Shown here: piece after piece, positions 41,359 through 49,505 of the stretch
How positions within the stretch are numbered: the stretch's first letter is position 1
Layout: every line of letters starts with the position of its first letter
Notes under the pieces: generated by a model
Databases searched by the model: none
Told to the model about the DNA's origin: nothing
Seen by the model: the letters and a program-made list of their open reading frames with translations, nothing else
Program-made: the position numbers and the translations under genes
Assembly: GCA_900016875.1 (NCBI GenBank)
Contig: FCNR01000050.1
Coordinates: forward strand, 1-64,000
Direction: 5' to 3'
From: Eubacteriaceae bacterium CHKCI004
GTDB taxonomy: Bacteria > Bacillota > Clostridia > Lachnospirales > Lachnospiraceae
Length of the DNA stretch: 64,000 nt

Positions 41359-42261
41359 TCACACAATAGGCACCGCTCCCGGGTGCTCCATCTTGCGGAA
41401 TACAGAAGGGGTGCAGCCCTTACAGTGTTTAAACTGTCGGATGAAATAGCTCATATTATCGAAGCCGGTGTCCATGGCGATCTCTGTGATCGGGGCGTTG
41501 GTGGTGAGTAAGAGGGCGGCGGCCTGATTGATACGGTATTCATTTAAGTAGGAAAACGGTGTTTTTCCTACTTTTTGTTTGAAAAATTTGCAAAAATAAT
41601 TTTTGTTCATATGAAGTCTGGAAGAAAGCTGTTCCAGGGTGATTCGCTCCTGATAATGCTGTTCGATATATTCAAATACCGGGCGGAGAGAATACTCTTC
41701 GGAGGATTTCCAGCGGGCGTTGTCACCGGACGGCAAGAAGGCCTGCCTGGAGAACAGAATTTCCAGAATCTGCAGCAGAATAATCTTGATCGAAAGGGAG
41801 GCGGGAACCGCAGGGTCTGTATTGTGATACAGTTGTTCCGCCTGCGCGATCAGCTGACCGATTTGCGCGGAAGTCTTCGGCTCGAATGTATCTCCCGGAG
41901 GAAACAGAAGTTTGCCGGAGAAGAGAGGTTCCAGATATCGGTTCTGGCAGACATCGTATTGGGCGAAGCTGAGCAGTTCCAGACCGAAAACCAGCGCATA
42001 GTGATGGGAAACCTCACTGTTGCCGAATAGGGCGTGGGCGGTTCCCGGATTAATGAAATAAATCTGACCGGCAGTCAGAAGCTTCGTGCTGTTTTCTGTG
42101 CGGAGCGTGATGCTTCCTTCTGTCACATATAGAAATTCCGCTTCATCGTGCCAGTGATAGGGAGCAAAATACTGGCCGCAGGTGTCCCACTGGGAGAATG
42201 CCTGAAAACGGAATTGCGGAGTTCCATGTTGTGCTTCTTTTTGAAGGTGAATTTTGTTCAT
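41359..42261 (-). CDS. AraC-family regulator with cupin sensor domain
   Basis: 300 residues. An N-terminal cupin (HWHDEAEFLYVTEGSITLRTE near 38) precedes two C-terminal HTH motifs (YQERITLEQLSSRLHMNKNYFCKFFKQKVG and NAPITEIAMDTGFDNMSYFIRQFKHCKG). It is divergent from the GH13 glucosidase gene 140 bases away and so is likely its sugar-responsive activator. Confidence 0.9.
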   Translation of the reverse strand: MNKIHLQKEAQHGTPQFRFQAFSQWDTCGQYFAPYHWHDEAEFLYVTEGSITLRTENSTKLLTAGQIYFINPGTAHALFGNSEVSHHYALVFGLELLSFAQYDVCQNRYLEPLFSGKLLFPPGDTFEPKTSAQIGQLIAQAEQLYHNTDPAVPASLSIKIILLQILEILFSRQAFLPSGDNARWKSSEEYSLRPVFEYIEQHYQERITLEQLSSRLHMNKNYFCKFFKQKVGKTPFSYLNEYRINQAAALLLTTNAPITEIAMDTGFDNMSYFIRQFKHCKGCTPSVFRKMEHPGAVPIV

Positions 42262-42400
42262 GTTTTTCTGCTCTTTCTGTTGACTGGTTGGATAGTAAGT
42301 GAATATTGTACATGTTTAGAATAACATATTGCAAGAAAGAACAAAAGAAGTTTTTTATACTGAATCTACATGAAGTGCATAATAAATGGGAGGAAGAAAC

Positions 42401-44068
42401 ATGAACAACAATTTATGGTGGAAAAAGAGCGTGATTTATCAGATATATCCGAGAAGTTTTGCGGACAGCAACGGGGACGGTATCGGAGATCTGAACGGTA
42501 TTACCGAACATCTGGATTATCTGAAAGAGCTGGGGGTGGATGTGATCTGGCTGTCTCCGGTCTATCAGTCTCCTAACGATGATAATGGATATGATATTTC
42601 GGATTATCAGGCTATCATGAATGAGTTTGGGACCATGGAAGATTTCGACCGGATGCTTTCGGAAATGCATAAAAGAGGATTGAAGCTGGTGATGGATCTG
42701 GTTGTCAACCATACGAGCGATGAGCACCGCTGGTTCGTGGAGAGCAGAAAATCAAAAAACAATCCTTACAGAGATTATTACATTTGGAAGGATGCAAAGG
42801 ACGGAAAAGAGCCGAATAACTGGGGCAGTTCTTTCGGCGGTTCTGCATGGCAGTATGATGAGGAGACGGAAATGTATTATCTCCACTGTTTTTCTCCGAA
42901 ACAGCCGGATCTGAACTGGGAAAATGAAACGGTTCGGAAGGAAGTCTTTGATATGATGACCTGGTGGTGTGAGAAAGGCGTGGATGGCTTCCGTATGGAC
43001 GTGATCAGTATGATTTCCAAAGACCCGGCTTATCCGGACGGGGAAGTCGTGAATGGATTATACGGAAACAAGGATCCATATGTCTGCAACGGCCCGAGAG
43101 TGCATGAGTATCTGCAGGAAATGAATCAGAAAGTGCTGTCCAAGTATGATCTGGTGACGGTGGGCGAGACCGCCGGTGTTACCATCGAGGAAGCAAAAAA
43201 ATATGCCAATCTGGACGGCAGGGAATTAAATATGGTGTTCCAGTTTGAACATATGGATATTGCCGCGGGCGAGCATGGAAAATGGACCACAGACAGAATA
43301 CCGATGAAAAAACTCAGAGAGGTACTGAATAAATGGCAGGAAGAGCTGGAAGGTGTGGCCTGGAACAGCCTGTACTGGGATAATCACGACCAGCCAAGAG
43401 CGGTTTCCAGATTTGGAAACGACGGTCCGATGTACCGGGAAGTATCCGCCAAAATGATCGCGACCTGTCTGCATATGATGAAGGGAACTCCGTACATTTA
43501 TCAGGGTGAAGAAATCGGTATGACCAATGCTTATTTTAAGAATATTGAAGATTACCGGGATATCGAGTCGATCAATGCATTTTATGAATACACAGAAAAT
43601 GGGATCATGAATGAGGAAGATATGCTGGATGCGATCCGGGCGATCAGCAGAGATAATGCCAGAACCCCGATGCAGTGGGATGACAGCGCCAACGCGGGAT
43701 TTACAACAGGAACGCCGTGGATCAAAGTAAATCCAAATTATCTGATGATAAATGCAAAACAGGCCATGGAAGATCCAGACAGTATTTTTTACTACTATCA
43801 GAAATTGATCCGGCTCCGGAAAGAGCAGGAGATCATTGTAGAGGGCGTCTTTAAAGGGCTGTTGAATGATGATGAAAATATTTATGCGTACCAGAGAACG
43901 CTCGGCGATAAGAAACTGGTAGTTGCCTGCAATTTCAGTGATCGCGAAGTTGCCTGCGATCTGTTCGAGCAGCAGGAGGGAGAGGAACTGATCTCTAACT
44001 ATCATTTTCATAAAGAAGGCGTTTTAAAGCCGTATGAAGCCAGAGTGGTGCTGTACGAAAATGTTTGA
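42401..44068 (+). CDS. GH13 alpha-glucosidase / oligo-1,6-glucosidase
   Basis: 555 residues. GH13 regions DLVVNHTSDEHRWF, GFRMDVISM (nucleophile Asp about 200), TVGETAGV (acid/base Glu) and NHDQPRAVSRFG are intact. It resembles sucrose isomerase/oligo-1,6-glucosidase members that act on short alpha-glucosides in the cytosol; exact specificity is not readable. Paralogue of TreC at 11992. ATG 42401 follows GGGAGGAAG. Divergent AraC regulator upstream. Confidence 0.88.
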   Translation: MNNNLWWKKSVIYQIYPRSFADSNGDGIGDLNGITEHLDYLKELGVDVIWLSPVYQSPNDDNGYDISDYQAIMNEFGTMEDFDRMLSEMHKRGLKLVMDLVVNHTSDEHRWFVESRKSKNNPYRDYYIWKDAKDGKEPNNWGSSFGGSAWQYDEETEMYYLHCFSPKQPDLNWENETVRKEVFDMMTWWCEKGVDGFRMDVISMISKDPAYPDGEVVNGLYGNKDPYVCNGPRVHEYLQEMNQKVLSKYDLVTVGETAGVTIEEAKKYANLDGRELNMVFQFEHMDIAAGEHGKWTTDRIPMKKLREVLNKWQEELEGVAWNSLYWDNHDQPRAVSRFGNDGPMYREVSAKMIATCLHMMKGTPYIYQGEEIGMTNAYFKNIEDYRDIESINAFYEYTENGIMNEEDMLDAIRAISRDNARTPMQWDDSANAGFTTGTPWIKVNPNYLMINAKQAMEDPDSIFYYYQKLIRLRKEQEIIVEGVFKGLLNDDENIYAYQRTLGDKKLVVACNFSDREVACDLFEQQEGEELISNYHFHKEGVLKPYEARVVLYENV

Positions 44069-44117
44069 TGAAAGCGTTTTGCTGATGATGCCGACAACGT
44101 AAAAAATGTTTTGCAAC

Positions 44118-44154
44118 ACAAAAAAATGAGATTCAGACGAATCTAAATCTCATA
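44118..44154 (-). terminator. niaR terminator
   Basis: Minus strand: ATGAGATT / AATCTCAT stem then seven T. It overlaps the last codons of niaR and lies tail to tail with the GH13 gene. Confidence 0.65.
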
Positions 44155-44682
44155 TTCCATGTAATCAGCAAGATAATGTTTCTGGCGCAGCGCCTCCTCG
44201 ATCTCATCGAGAATCTCCTCGCTGTCAGCGCGGATGGTGTGGTAGTGATAACCGGAGGTGGCGCTTGACAGCAGGGAGGACTTGCTGGTGTCGAGTTCTG
44301 ATTTGAAATTGTGGGTGTCACGGCGGCTTTTGATGTTCAGGGGAGCGGAGACCTTGCCGTAGACCCGGTGATTGATGCTCACATCCACGATGCATCCGCC
44401 CAGATCCACGATGGTCTGCAGCTCGTCCTCCACCTGCGCGTCGCTGTGGCAGACCTTCAGGACTCTGGTGCAGCCGCCGGAAGTCTCATTTAAAATGTAT
44501 CCCCGGCCCGTGGAGAGGATGGGATAGCCGGCGGTGCGCAAAAGAGCGATGTCCTGCACGACAACCTGCCGGCTAACGCCGGTTTCCTTTCCCAGCCGGG
44601 TCCCCGACAGGGGAACGTCAGACTGGGAAAGAAGAGACAGGAGAGTCTTCCGCCTGCTTTTGCCGTCTAGTTCTTTTTTCAT
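44143..44682 (-). CDS. niaR: NAD biosynthesis repressor NiaR (HTH + 3H domain)
   Basis: 179 residues. An HTH_11 domain (about 8-62: GTRLGKETGVSRQVVVQDIALL) is followed by a 3H domain with the conserved His residues (VSINHRVYG, RDTHNF, GYHYHTI), the niacin-sensing, metal-binding unit of YrxA/NiaR. It represses nadABC-type genes when niacin is present. The gene lies directly downstream of nadC on the same strand, so it is likely the operon's own regulator. Strong AAAAGGAGG before the ATG. Confidence 0.88.
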   Translation of the reverse strand: MKKELDGKSRRKTLLSLLSQSDVPLSGTRLGKETGVSRQVVVQDIALLRTAGYPILSTGRGYILNETSGGCTRVLKVCHSDAQVEDELQTIVDLGGCIVDVSINHRVYGKVSAPLNIKSRRDTHNFKSELDTSKSSLLSSATSGYHYHTIRADSEEILDEIEEALRQKHYLADYMEYEI

Positions 44683-44756
44683 GAAATCTGCCTCCTTTTC
44701 TGACAGGCATAGATTTGCACATCCAGAATGTCGAGTATTTTAAACTCTAGTTCCTC

Positions 44757-44819
44757 ATTCTGAACAGTTTTTGTTCAGATAATATTACTCATCCTGAACA
44801 GTTTTTCGTTCAGATAATC
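44757..44819. repeat. Tandem CTGAAC-GTTCAG inverted repeats between nadC and niaR
   Basis: Two adjacent copies of CTGAACAGTTTTT(C)GTTCAGATAAT, about 34 bases apart, each an inverted repeat (CTGAAC/GTTCAG). They could be weak hairpins or paired protein-binding sites. No match to a known operator is claimed. Confidence 0.65.
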
Positions 44820-44820
44820 T

Positions 44821-45696
44821 TTATTCATCCAGTACCCGCAGGTGTTTCAGACTGATGTCGAGAATCGGCGCGGAGTGGGTCAGGGCGCCGCTGGAAATGT
44901 AATCAACACCCAGGGAGGTGATGGTTTCGATGTTTTCTTTGGTGATGTTGCCGGAACATTCCGTCTCGGCTCTGCCGTCGATGATGCGGATGGCTTCTGC
45001 CATCGTTTCCGGACTCATGTTGTCGAGCATAATGATGTCGGCGCCGGCTTCCACAGCTTCCCGGACCATATCGAGATCTTCTGTCTCCACTTCGATCTTG
45101 CGAACGAAAGGAGCGTAGGATCTGGCGGCCTCGATGGCTTCCTTAACGCCGCCGGCAGCGTCGATGTGATTGTCTTTTAAGAGAACGCCGTCGGACAGGT
45201 TGTAGCGGTGATTGCATCCGCCGCCGATGCGGACGGCGTATTTTTCAAAAATGCGCATGCCCGGGGAGGTCTTGCGGGTGTCGAGAAGCTTTGTTTTGCT
45301 GCCCTTTAACATATCGGCCAGATGACGGGTGTAGGTGGCGATGCCGCTTAACCGCTGCAGATAGTTGAGGGCCGTGCGCTCACCGGATAACAGGACGCGG
45401 ATATCGCCGGTCACAACGGCAAGCGCCTGTCCTTCTTCCACCCGGTCGCCGTCCTGGATGGTTCTGCCGTTGGTCTCGATGAAGGTGACCTCTGTGTTCT
45501 CGTCCAGCAGCTTAAATACCCGCTCGAAGATCTGCAGACCGGCGATGATGCCGTCTTCCTTGGCAAAGAGATAAACCTCGCCTTTTTTATATTCCGGCAT
45601 CACGGCGTTGGTGGAAACATCCTCGCTGTTGATGTCTTCTTCCAGTGCGATTTTGATATATTTATCGGCAACCAGCCGAAGAGTAATTGGATTCAT
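44821..45696 (-). CDS. nadC: Nicotinate-nucleotide pyrophosphorylase (quinolinate phosphoribosyltransferase)
   Basis: 291 residues. LSGERTALNYLQRLSGIAT (about 110), LLDTRKTSPGMRIFEKYAV with the conserved TRKT (about 138), GGGCNHRYNLSDGVLLKDNHI and VDYISSGALTHSAPILDISL are complete NadC signatures. It converts quinolinate and PRPP to nicotinate mononucleotide. Third gene of nadABC, 30 bases after nadB. Confidence 0.96.
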   Translation of the reverse strand: MNPITLRLVADKYIKIALEEDINSEDVSTNAVMPEYKKGEVYLFAKEDGIIAGLQIFERVFKLLDENTEVTFIETNGRTIQDGDRVEEGQALAVVTGDIRVLLSGERTALNYLQRLSGIATYTRHLADMLKGSKTKLLDTRKTSPGMRIFEKYAVRIGGGCNHRYNLSDGVLLKDNHIDAAGGVKEAIEAARSYAPFVRKIEVETEDLDMVREAVEAGADIIMLDNMSPETMAEAIRIIDGRAETECSGNITKENIETITSLGVDYISSGALTHSAPILDISLKHLRVLDE

Positions 45697-45726
45697 GTGA
45701 CTGTTCCTTTCTATTAAAAAGATGTA

Positions 45727-46941
45727 TCATTTTCTGCGATATGTTGTGCTATCATTTTTCGCGATATGCGTGCTGTCATTTTCTGCGATATGCTGCGCCG
45801 CCCGCTTGGCAAAAACCAGACTTTCCAGCAGGCTGTTGCTGGCCAGCCGGTTCCTTCCGTGGACTCCGTTGCAGCTTGTCTCGCCCACGGCGTAGAGATG
45901 GGGCATGGTGGTGGCGGAGTTGCTGTCCACGTGGATGCCGCCCATAAAATAATGCTGTGCCGGGATGATAGGAATCGGTTCCTTCAATATATCATACCCG
46001 TGTTCCAGGCAGTATTCATAAATATGTGGAAAATGTTCGAGAATCGTTTCCTTCGGTACATTTTCAAAGGAAAGAAATTCATGGTCCACATTTTCTTTCT
46101 TCATTTCTTTTTCGATGGCGGCGGAAACTACGTCCCGCGGCTCCAGCTCGTTGGTAAAGCGTTCTCCCTTATGATTTAAAAGAATGGCGCCCTCCCCCCG
46201 GGCTGATTCGGAGATCAGGAACTGGCGTCCCGGTTCCTCGCTGTAAAAGCTGGTGGGATGAATCTGCACGTAGTCCATATGTTCCAGTGCCACGCCGTGT
46301 TTTTCTGCGATGCGGCAGCCGTCCCCGGTGAGAATCGGATAATTGGTGGAATGTTTGTAAAGGCCTCCGATGCCGCCGGTGGCAAAAATAGTATCTTTGC
46401 TGTGGATCTGTAGCGTTTCTCCGTTGGCCGTCTCGGCAGTCATGCCGGTACACTGTCCGTCTTCCACCAGAATGTCGGTCATGGTGGTGTATTCCATGAT
46501 GGTGACATTGGAAAGAGCCTGCACGGTGCGCAGGAGGACGGTGGTGATCTCCTGACCGGTCACATCTTCGTGAAAACAGATGCGGGGCCGGGAGTGAGCG
46601 CCTTCCTTTGTGTAGAGAAGGGATCCGTCCGGATTTTTGGCGAAACGGACGCCCAGACGGAGCAGATGATCAATGACGGCACGACTGCCCCGGATCATGA
46701 TATCGACGCTCTCCCGGCGATTCTCGTAATGGCCGGCCCGCATGGTATCCTCAAAGTAGGAATCGTAATCATCGTCATCCCGGAGGACGCAGATGCCGCC
46801 CTGGGCCAGCATGGAATCGCAGGTGGAAAGGCTGCCCTTGGACAAAAGCAGTATTTTCTTGTCGGAAGGCAGGTGGAGGGCAGTGTAGAGCCCTGCAACG
46901 CCGCAGCCGGCGATGGCCGCGTCAAAGTATAAATGTTTCAT
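45727..46941 (-). CDS. nadB: L-aspartate oxidase (short form)
   Basis: 404 residues. The FAD-binding GCGVAGLYTALHL lies at the N terminus. Active-site elements include LAQGGICV, HEDVTGQEI, FATGGIGGLYKHSTNYPILTGDG, and the C-terminal GETSCNGVHGRNRLASNSLLE. It oxidises aspartate to iminoaspartate, in anaerobes probably with fumarate as acceptor. The protein ends soon after the FAD domain and lacks the roughly 110-residue helical C-terminal domain of the E. coli enzyme. Its last codons lie in imperfect tandem repeats (about 45727-45800). Confidence 0.92.
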   Translation of the reverse strand: MKHLYFDAAIAGCGVAGLYTALHLPSDKKILLLSKGSLSTCDSMLAQGGICVLRDDDDYDSYFEDTMRAGHYENRRESVDIMIRGSRAVIDHLLRLGVRFAKNPDGSLLYTKEGAHSRPRICFHEDVTGQEITTVLLRTVQALSNVTIMEYTTMTDILVEDGQCTGMTAETANGETLQIHSKDTIFATGGIGGLYKHSTNYPILTGDGCRIAEKHGVALEHMDYVQIHPTSFYSEEPGRQFLISESARGEGAILLNHKGERFTNELEPRDVVSAAIEKEMKKENVDHEFLSFENVPKETILEHFPHIYEYCLEHGYDILKEPIPIIPAQHYFMGGIHVDSNSATTMPHLYAVGETSCNGVHGRNRLASNSLLESLVFAKRAAQHIAENDSTHIAKNDSTTYRRK

Positions 46942-46992
46942 AAGTAGTGTTCTCCATTGTAAATTATTTGGTCTGCCGGGCTGTGCGGCTCT

Positions 46993-47907
46993 CTATTTGG
47001 CCAGCTTAAGCATATTGGAAAGCGCCTGTTCGGCCTGCTGTGCCAGCGCTTCCGGCGGCATGGCCACCTCATTTTCTCCCGTTGTCAGAACGTGGATGAC
47101 CTGATCGAGAGTAATCTGCTCCATGTCCGGGCAGGACGGCCGTGTCTTTGGGAAGTAGAATCGGGCGTCCGGGCGTTTTTCGCTGAGCTTGTAGACGACG
47201 CCGGACACGGTGCCGATGATAAACTCGGAACATTCGGTATGTTCTCCGGCATAGTTAATGATGCCGCTGGTGGAGCCGATGTAATCGGCCAGGTCGAGAA
47301 TCTGCCCGTTACATTCCGGGTGGACGAGAACCTGTGCCTGCGGGTGAGCTTCTTTCAGCTCACGGACTTCATCGGCAGACATGAATTCGTGTCTCGGGCA
47401 GTAGCCTTCATTATAGAAGAAATGTTTCTCCGGCACCTGCTCCGCTACAAAATGTCCCAGATTGCGGTCCGGGATAAACAGGATGTTTTTATTCGGCAGA
47501 TTGCGGACGATCTTTACCGCGTTGGCGGAAGTCACACATACGTCGGACCAGGATTTGATCTGCGCGGTGGAGTTGATGTAGCAGACCACGGCCAGATCCT
47601 CGTACTGTTCCCTGGCAGCGTCGATGACCGCTTTGTCCACCATGTGCGCCATCGGGCAGTCGGCGGTGGCATCCGGCATGAGAACGGTCTTCTCCGGATT
47701 CAGAAGCTTGGCACTCTCTCCCATGAAGGAGACGCCGCAGAACACGAGAACCGGGTTCGTAAGCTGCACCGCCAGCTTGCTCAGACAAAAGGAGTCTCCG
47801 ATATAATCGGCAACTTCCTGCACCTCCGGAGGTGCATAGTAATGCGCCAGAATAACGGCGTTTTTTTCTTCTTTTAACTGCTGGATTCTTTCTTTTTTTG
47901 TATTCAT
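46993..47907 (-). CDS. nadA: Quinolinate synthase A
   Basis: 304 residues. VILAHYYAPPEVQEVADYIGDSF (about 20), VFCGVSFMGESAKLLNPEK, MPDATADCPMAHM, HPEC and TRPSCPDME supply the three Fe-S cysteines and substrate motifs. It condenses iminoaspartate with dihydroxyacetone phosphate. First gene of nadABC. The start is ATG 47907 behind AGAAGGAATT; the open frame extends further upstream, but without homology. Confidence 0.96.
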   Translation of the reverse strand: MNTKKERIQQLKEEKNAVILAHYYAPPEVQEVADYIGDSFCLSKLAVQLTNPVLVFCGVSFMGESAKLLNPEKTVLMPDATADCPMAHMVDKAVIDAAREQYEDLAVVCYINSTAQIKSWSDVCVTSANAVKIVRNLPNKNILFIPDRNLGHFVAEQVPEKHFFYNEGYCPRHEFMSADEVRELKEAHPQAQVLVHPECNGQILDLADYIGSTSGIINYAGEHTECSEFIIGTVSGVVYKLSEKRPDARFYFPKTRPSCPDMEQITLDQVIHVLTTGENEVAMPPEALAQQAEQALSNMLKLAK

Positions 47908-48276
47908 AATTCCTTCTCCATAATAGCTGTAAATGTACGGTATGATTCGCACGGAATGACTGGCCTGCGTTTTACCTGCAGCGTTGTCGTTCTTTGGCGC
48001 GCGTTTGCTGCGCCTCGCTTTTTCCGCTGAAATCTTTAAGAGTATACCACGTGTTTTTGCAGGTGACAAGACATATGTAAAGAAAAATGTAAATAAAAGT
48101 AAAATACTGACCACTGCGTGAACAGTAACAAATGCTGTGTCAGGGAGAAGGAGCTTATGCAGGACAAAAATATCGCAACAATTTATTTATATTGACGGAA
48201 GTATTCTTGTGTTATAGACTGAGAGAGAAAAAGGACGCGTGAGAAGGCGTCTGGAAAAGGAGGATATGAGAAGATT

Positions 48277-49320
48277 ATGTATTCACAGACTGAGAAACGG
48301 CAGTTTACTATTTTCCTGCTGATTGCCTACGGGCTTACGTATGTGATGGGATTGTTTATGTGGTATGGTAATGCATCTGCCATGGATGTCAGTGTTTTCC
48401 CCAATGCGCAGATGATGTATCCGGCGGCTGGCGTGGCGCTGGCATATCTGATCACAGGAAAGAAGGAGCAGAAATATCCAAAAGGTTTTTATGCGGTGTT
48501 TTTTGTGCTGGCGATGATCATGGCGGCGATGGCACTTATTTCCGTTTTTGTGGCGCTTCCAACCCTGGGAACAGCAGAGGCGCCTGTCTCCATGTGGACG
48601 CTCATCTCACAGGTTGCGATCATCATCGGAAGTATTGTCGGCTGGATCGCGCTGGGGGTTTCCGGTAAGGAGAAGAGGGAGAACGGAGGACTGCGCTGGA
48701 AGAAGACAGGGGCTTCCGTATTCTGCATCGTGCTGTTTCTGGTGATTTATATACTTCGGACAGTGGTATCTTACGCGCTGAGCGGCCAGCTTTCAGACAT
48801 CGCGCAAACATTAGCCAGTCCGTATACCTGGATTAACCTTGCGGCGATGATTCCGAACTTCTTCCTCGTGTTTATCGCTTTCTTTGGGGAGGAATACGGA
48901 TGGAGATATTATATGCAGCCGTATCTGCAGAGAAAGTTTGGCCTGCGGGGCGGTGTGATTGTGCTCGGAGTTGTGTGGGGACTGTGGCATCTGCCGATTG
49001 ATTTCTTCTATTATACAACCCCGGACATGGGAATCATCATGGCGGTATCCCAGCAGGTAACCTGTATTTTCCTGGGGATTTTCCTGGCCTATGCGTATAT
49101 GAAGACCAACAATATCTGGGTCCCGGTTATTTTACATTTTCTGAATAATAACCTGATTCCGGTGCTTTCCGCTGATTATTCGGCTGATATCCTGCAGAAC
49201 CAGCAGGTGACATGGGCCGGCGTGCTGTTTGGTCTGATACTGAATGTAATCTGCTTTGGCGGATTCCTGTTTGCTAAAGAATTTAAGAAAAAGGACGCCG
49301 GAGAAGGTGGAGAGCTGTAA
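48277..49320 (+). CDS. CPBP-family intramembrane glutamic protease
   Basis: 347 residues with about eight membrane helices. The ABI/CAAX-protease motifs are present: FFGEEYGWRYYMQPYL (EExxxR, about 204), VVWGLWHLPIDFFY (second His motif) and ILHFLNNN (third). Likely processes a membrane peptide; the substrate is unknown. An ATG behind AAAGGAGG-type sequence; single gene. Confidence 0.88.
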   Translation: MYSQTEKRQFTIFLLIAYGLTYVMGLFMWYGNASAMDVSVFPNAQMMYPAAGVALAYLITGKKEQKYPKGFYAVFFVLAMIMAAMALISVFVALPTLGTAEAPVSMWTLISQVAIIIGSIVGWIALGVSGKEKRENGGLRWKKTGASVFCIVLFLVIYILRTVVSYALSGQLSDIAQTLASPYTWINLAAMIPNFFLVFIAFFGEEYGWRYYMQPYLQRKFGLRGGVIVLGVVWGLWHLPIDFFYYTTPDMGIIMAVSQQVTCIFLGIFLAYAYMKTNNIWVPVILHFLNNNLIPVLSADYSADILQNQQVTWAGVLFGLILNVICFGGFLFAKEFKKKDAGEGGEL

Positions 49321-49505
49321 AAAGAAGAAGGCGGTTGGTGAGTGGACTATGGAAACATTGTCAGAACATTCTGCCAAAAAATGAAATAATACAATAAAAG
49401 AGCTGCTGCGGGAGCCGGTTTTGTGAAGCATCCATGCGCCTGAATGTGGAAGGCGGAGAATGTTTCGCAAAGACCCGGCAGGCCCGCGGCAGTTTTTTGT
49501 ATGTT

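Noticed and set aside
49321-49505. Possible small gene between the CPBP protease and the glycerophosphotransferase
   Set aside because: Short frames lack ribosome sites and recognisable features.
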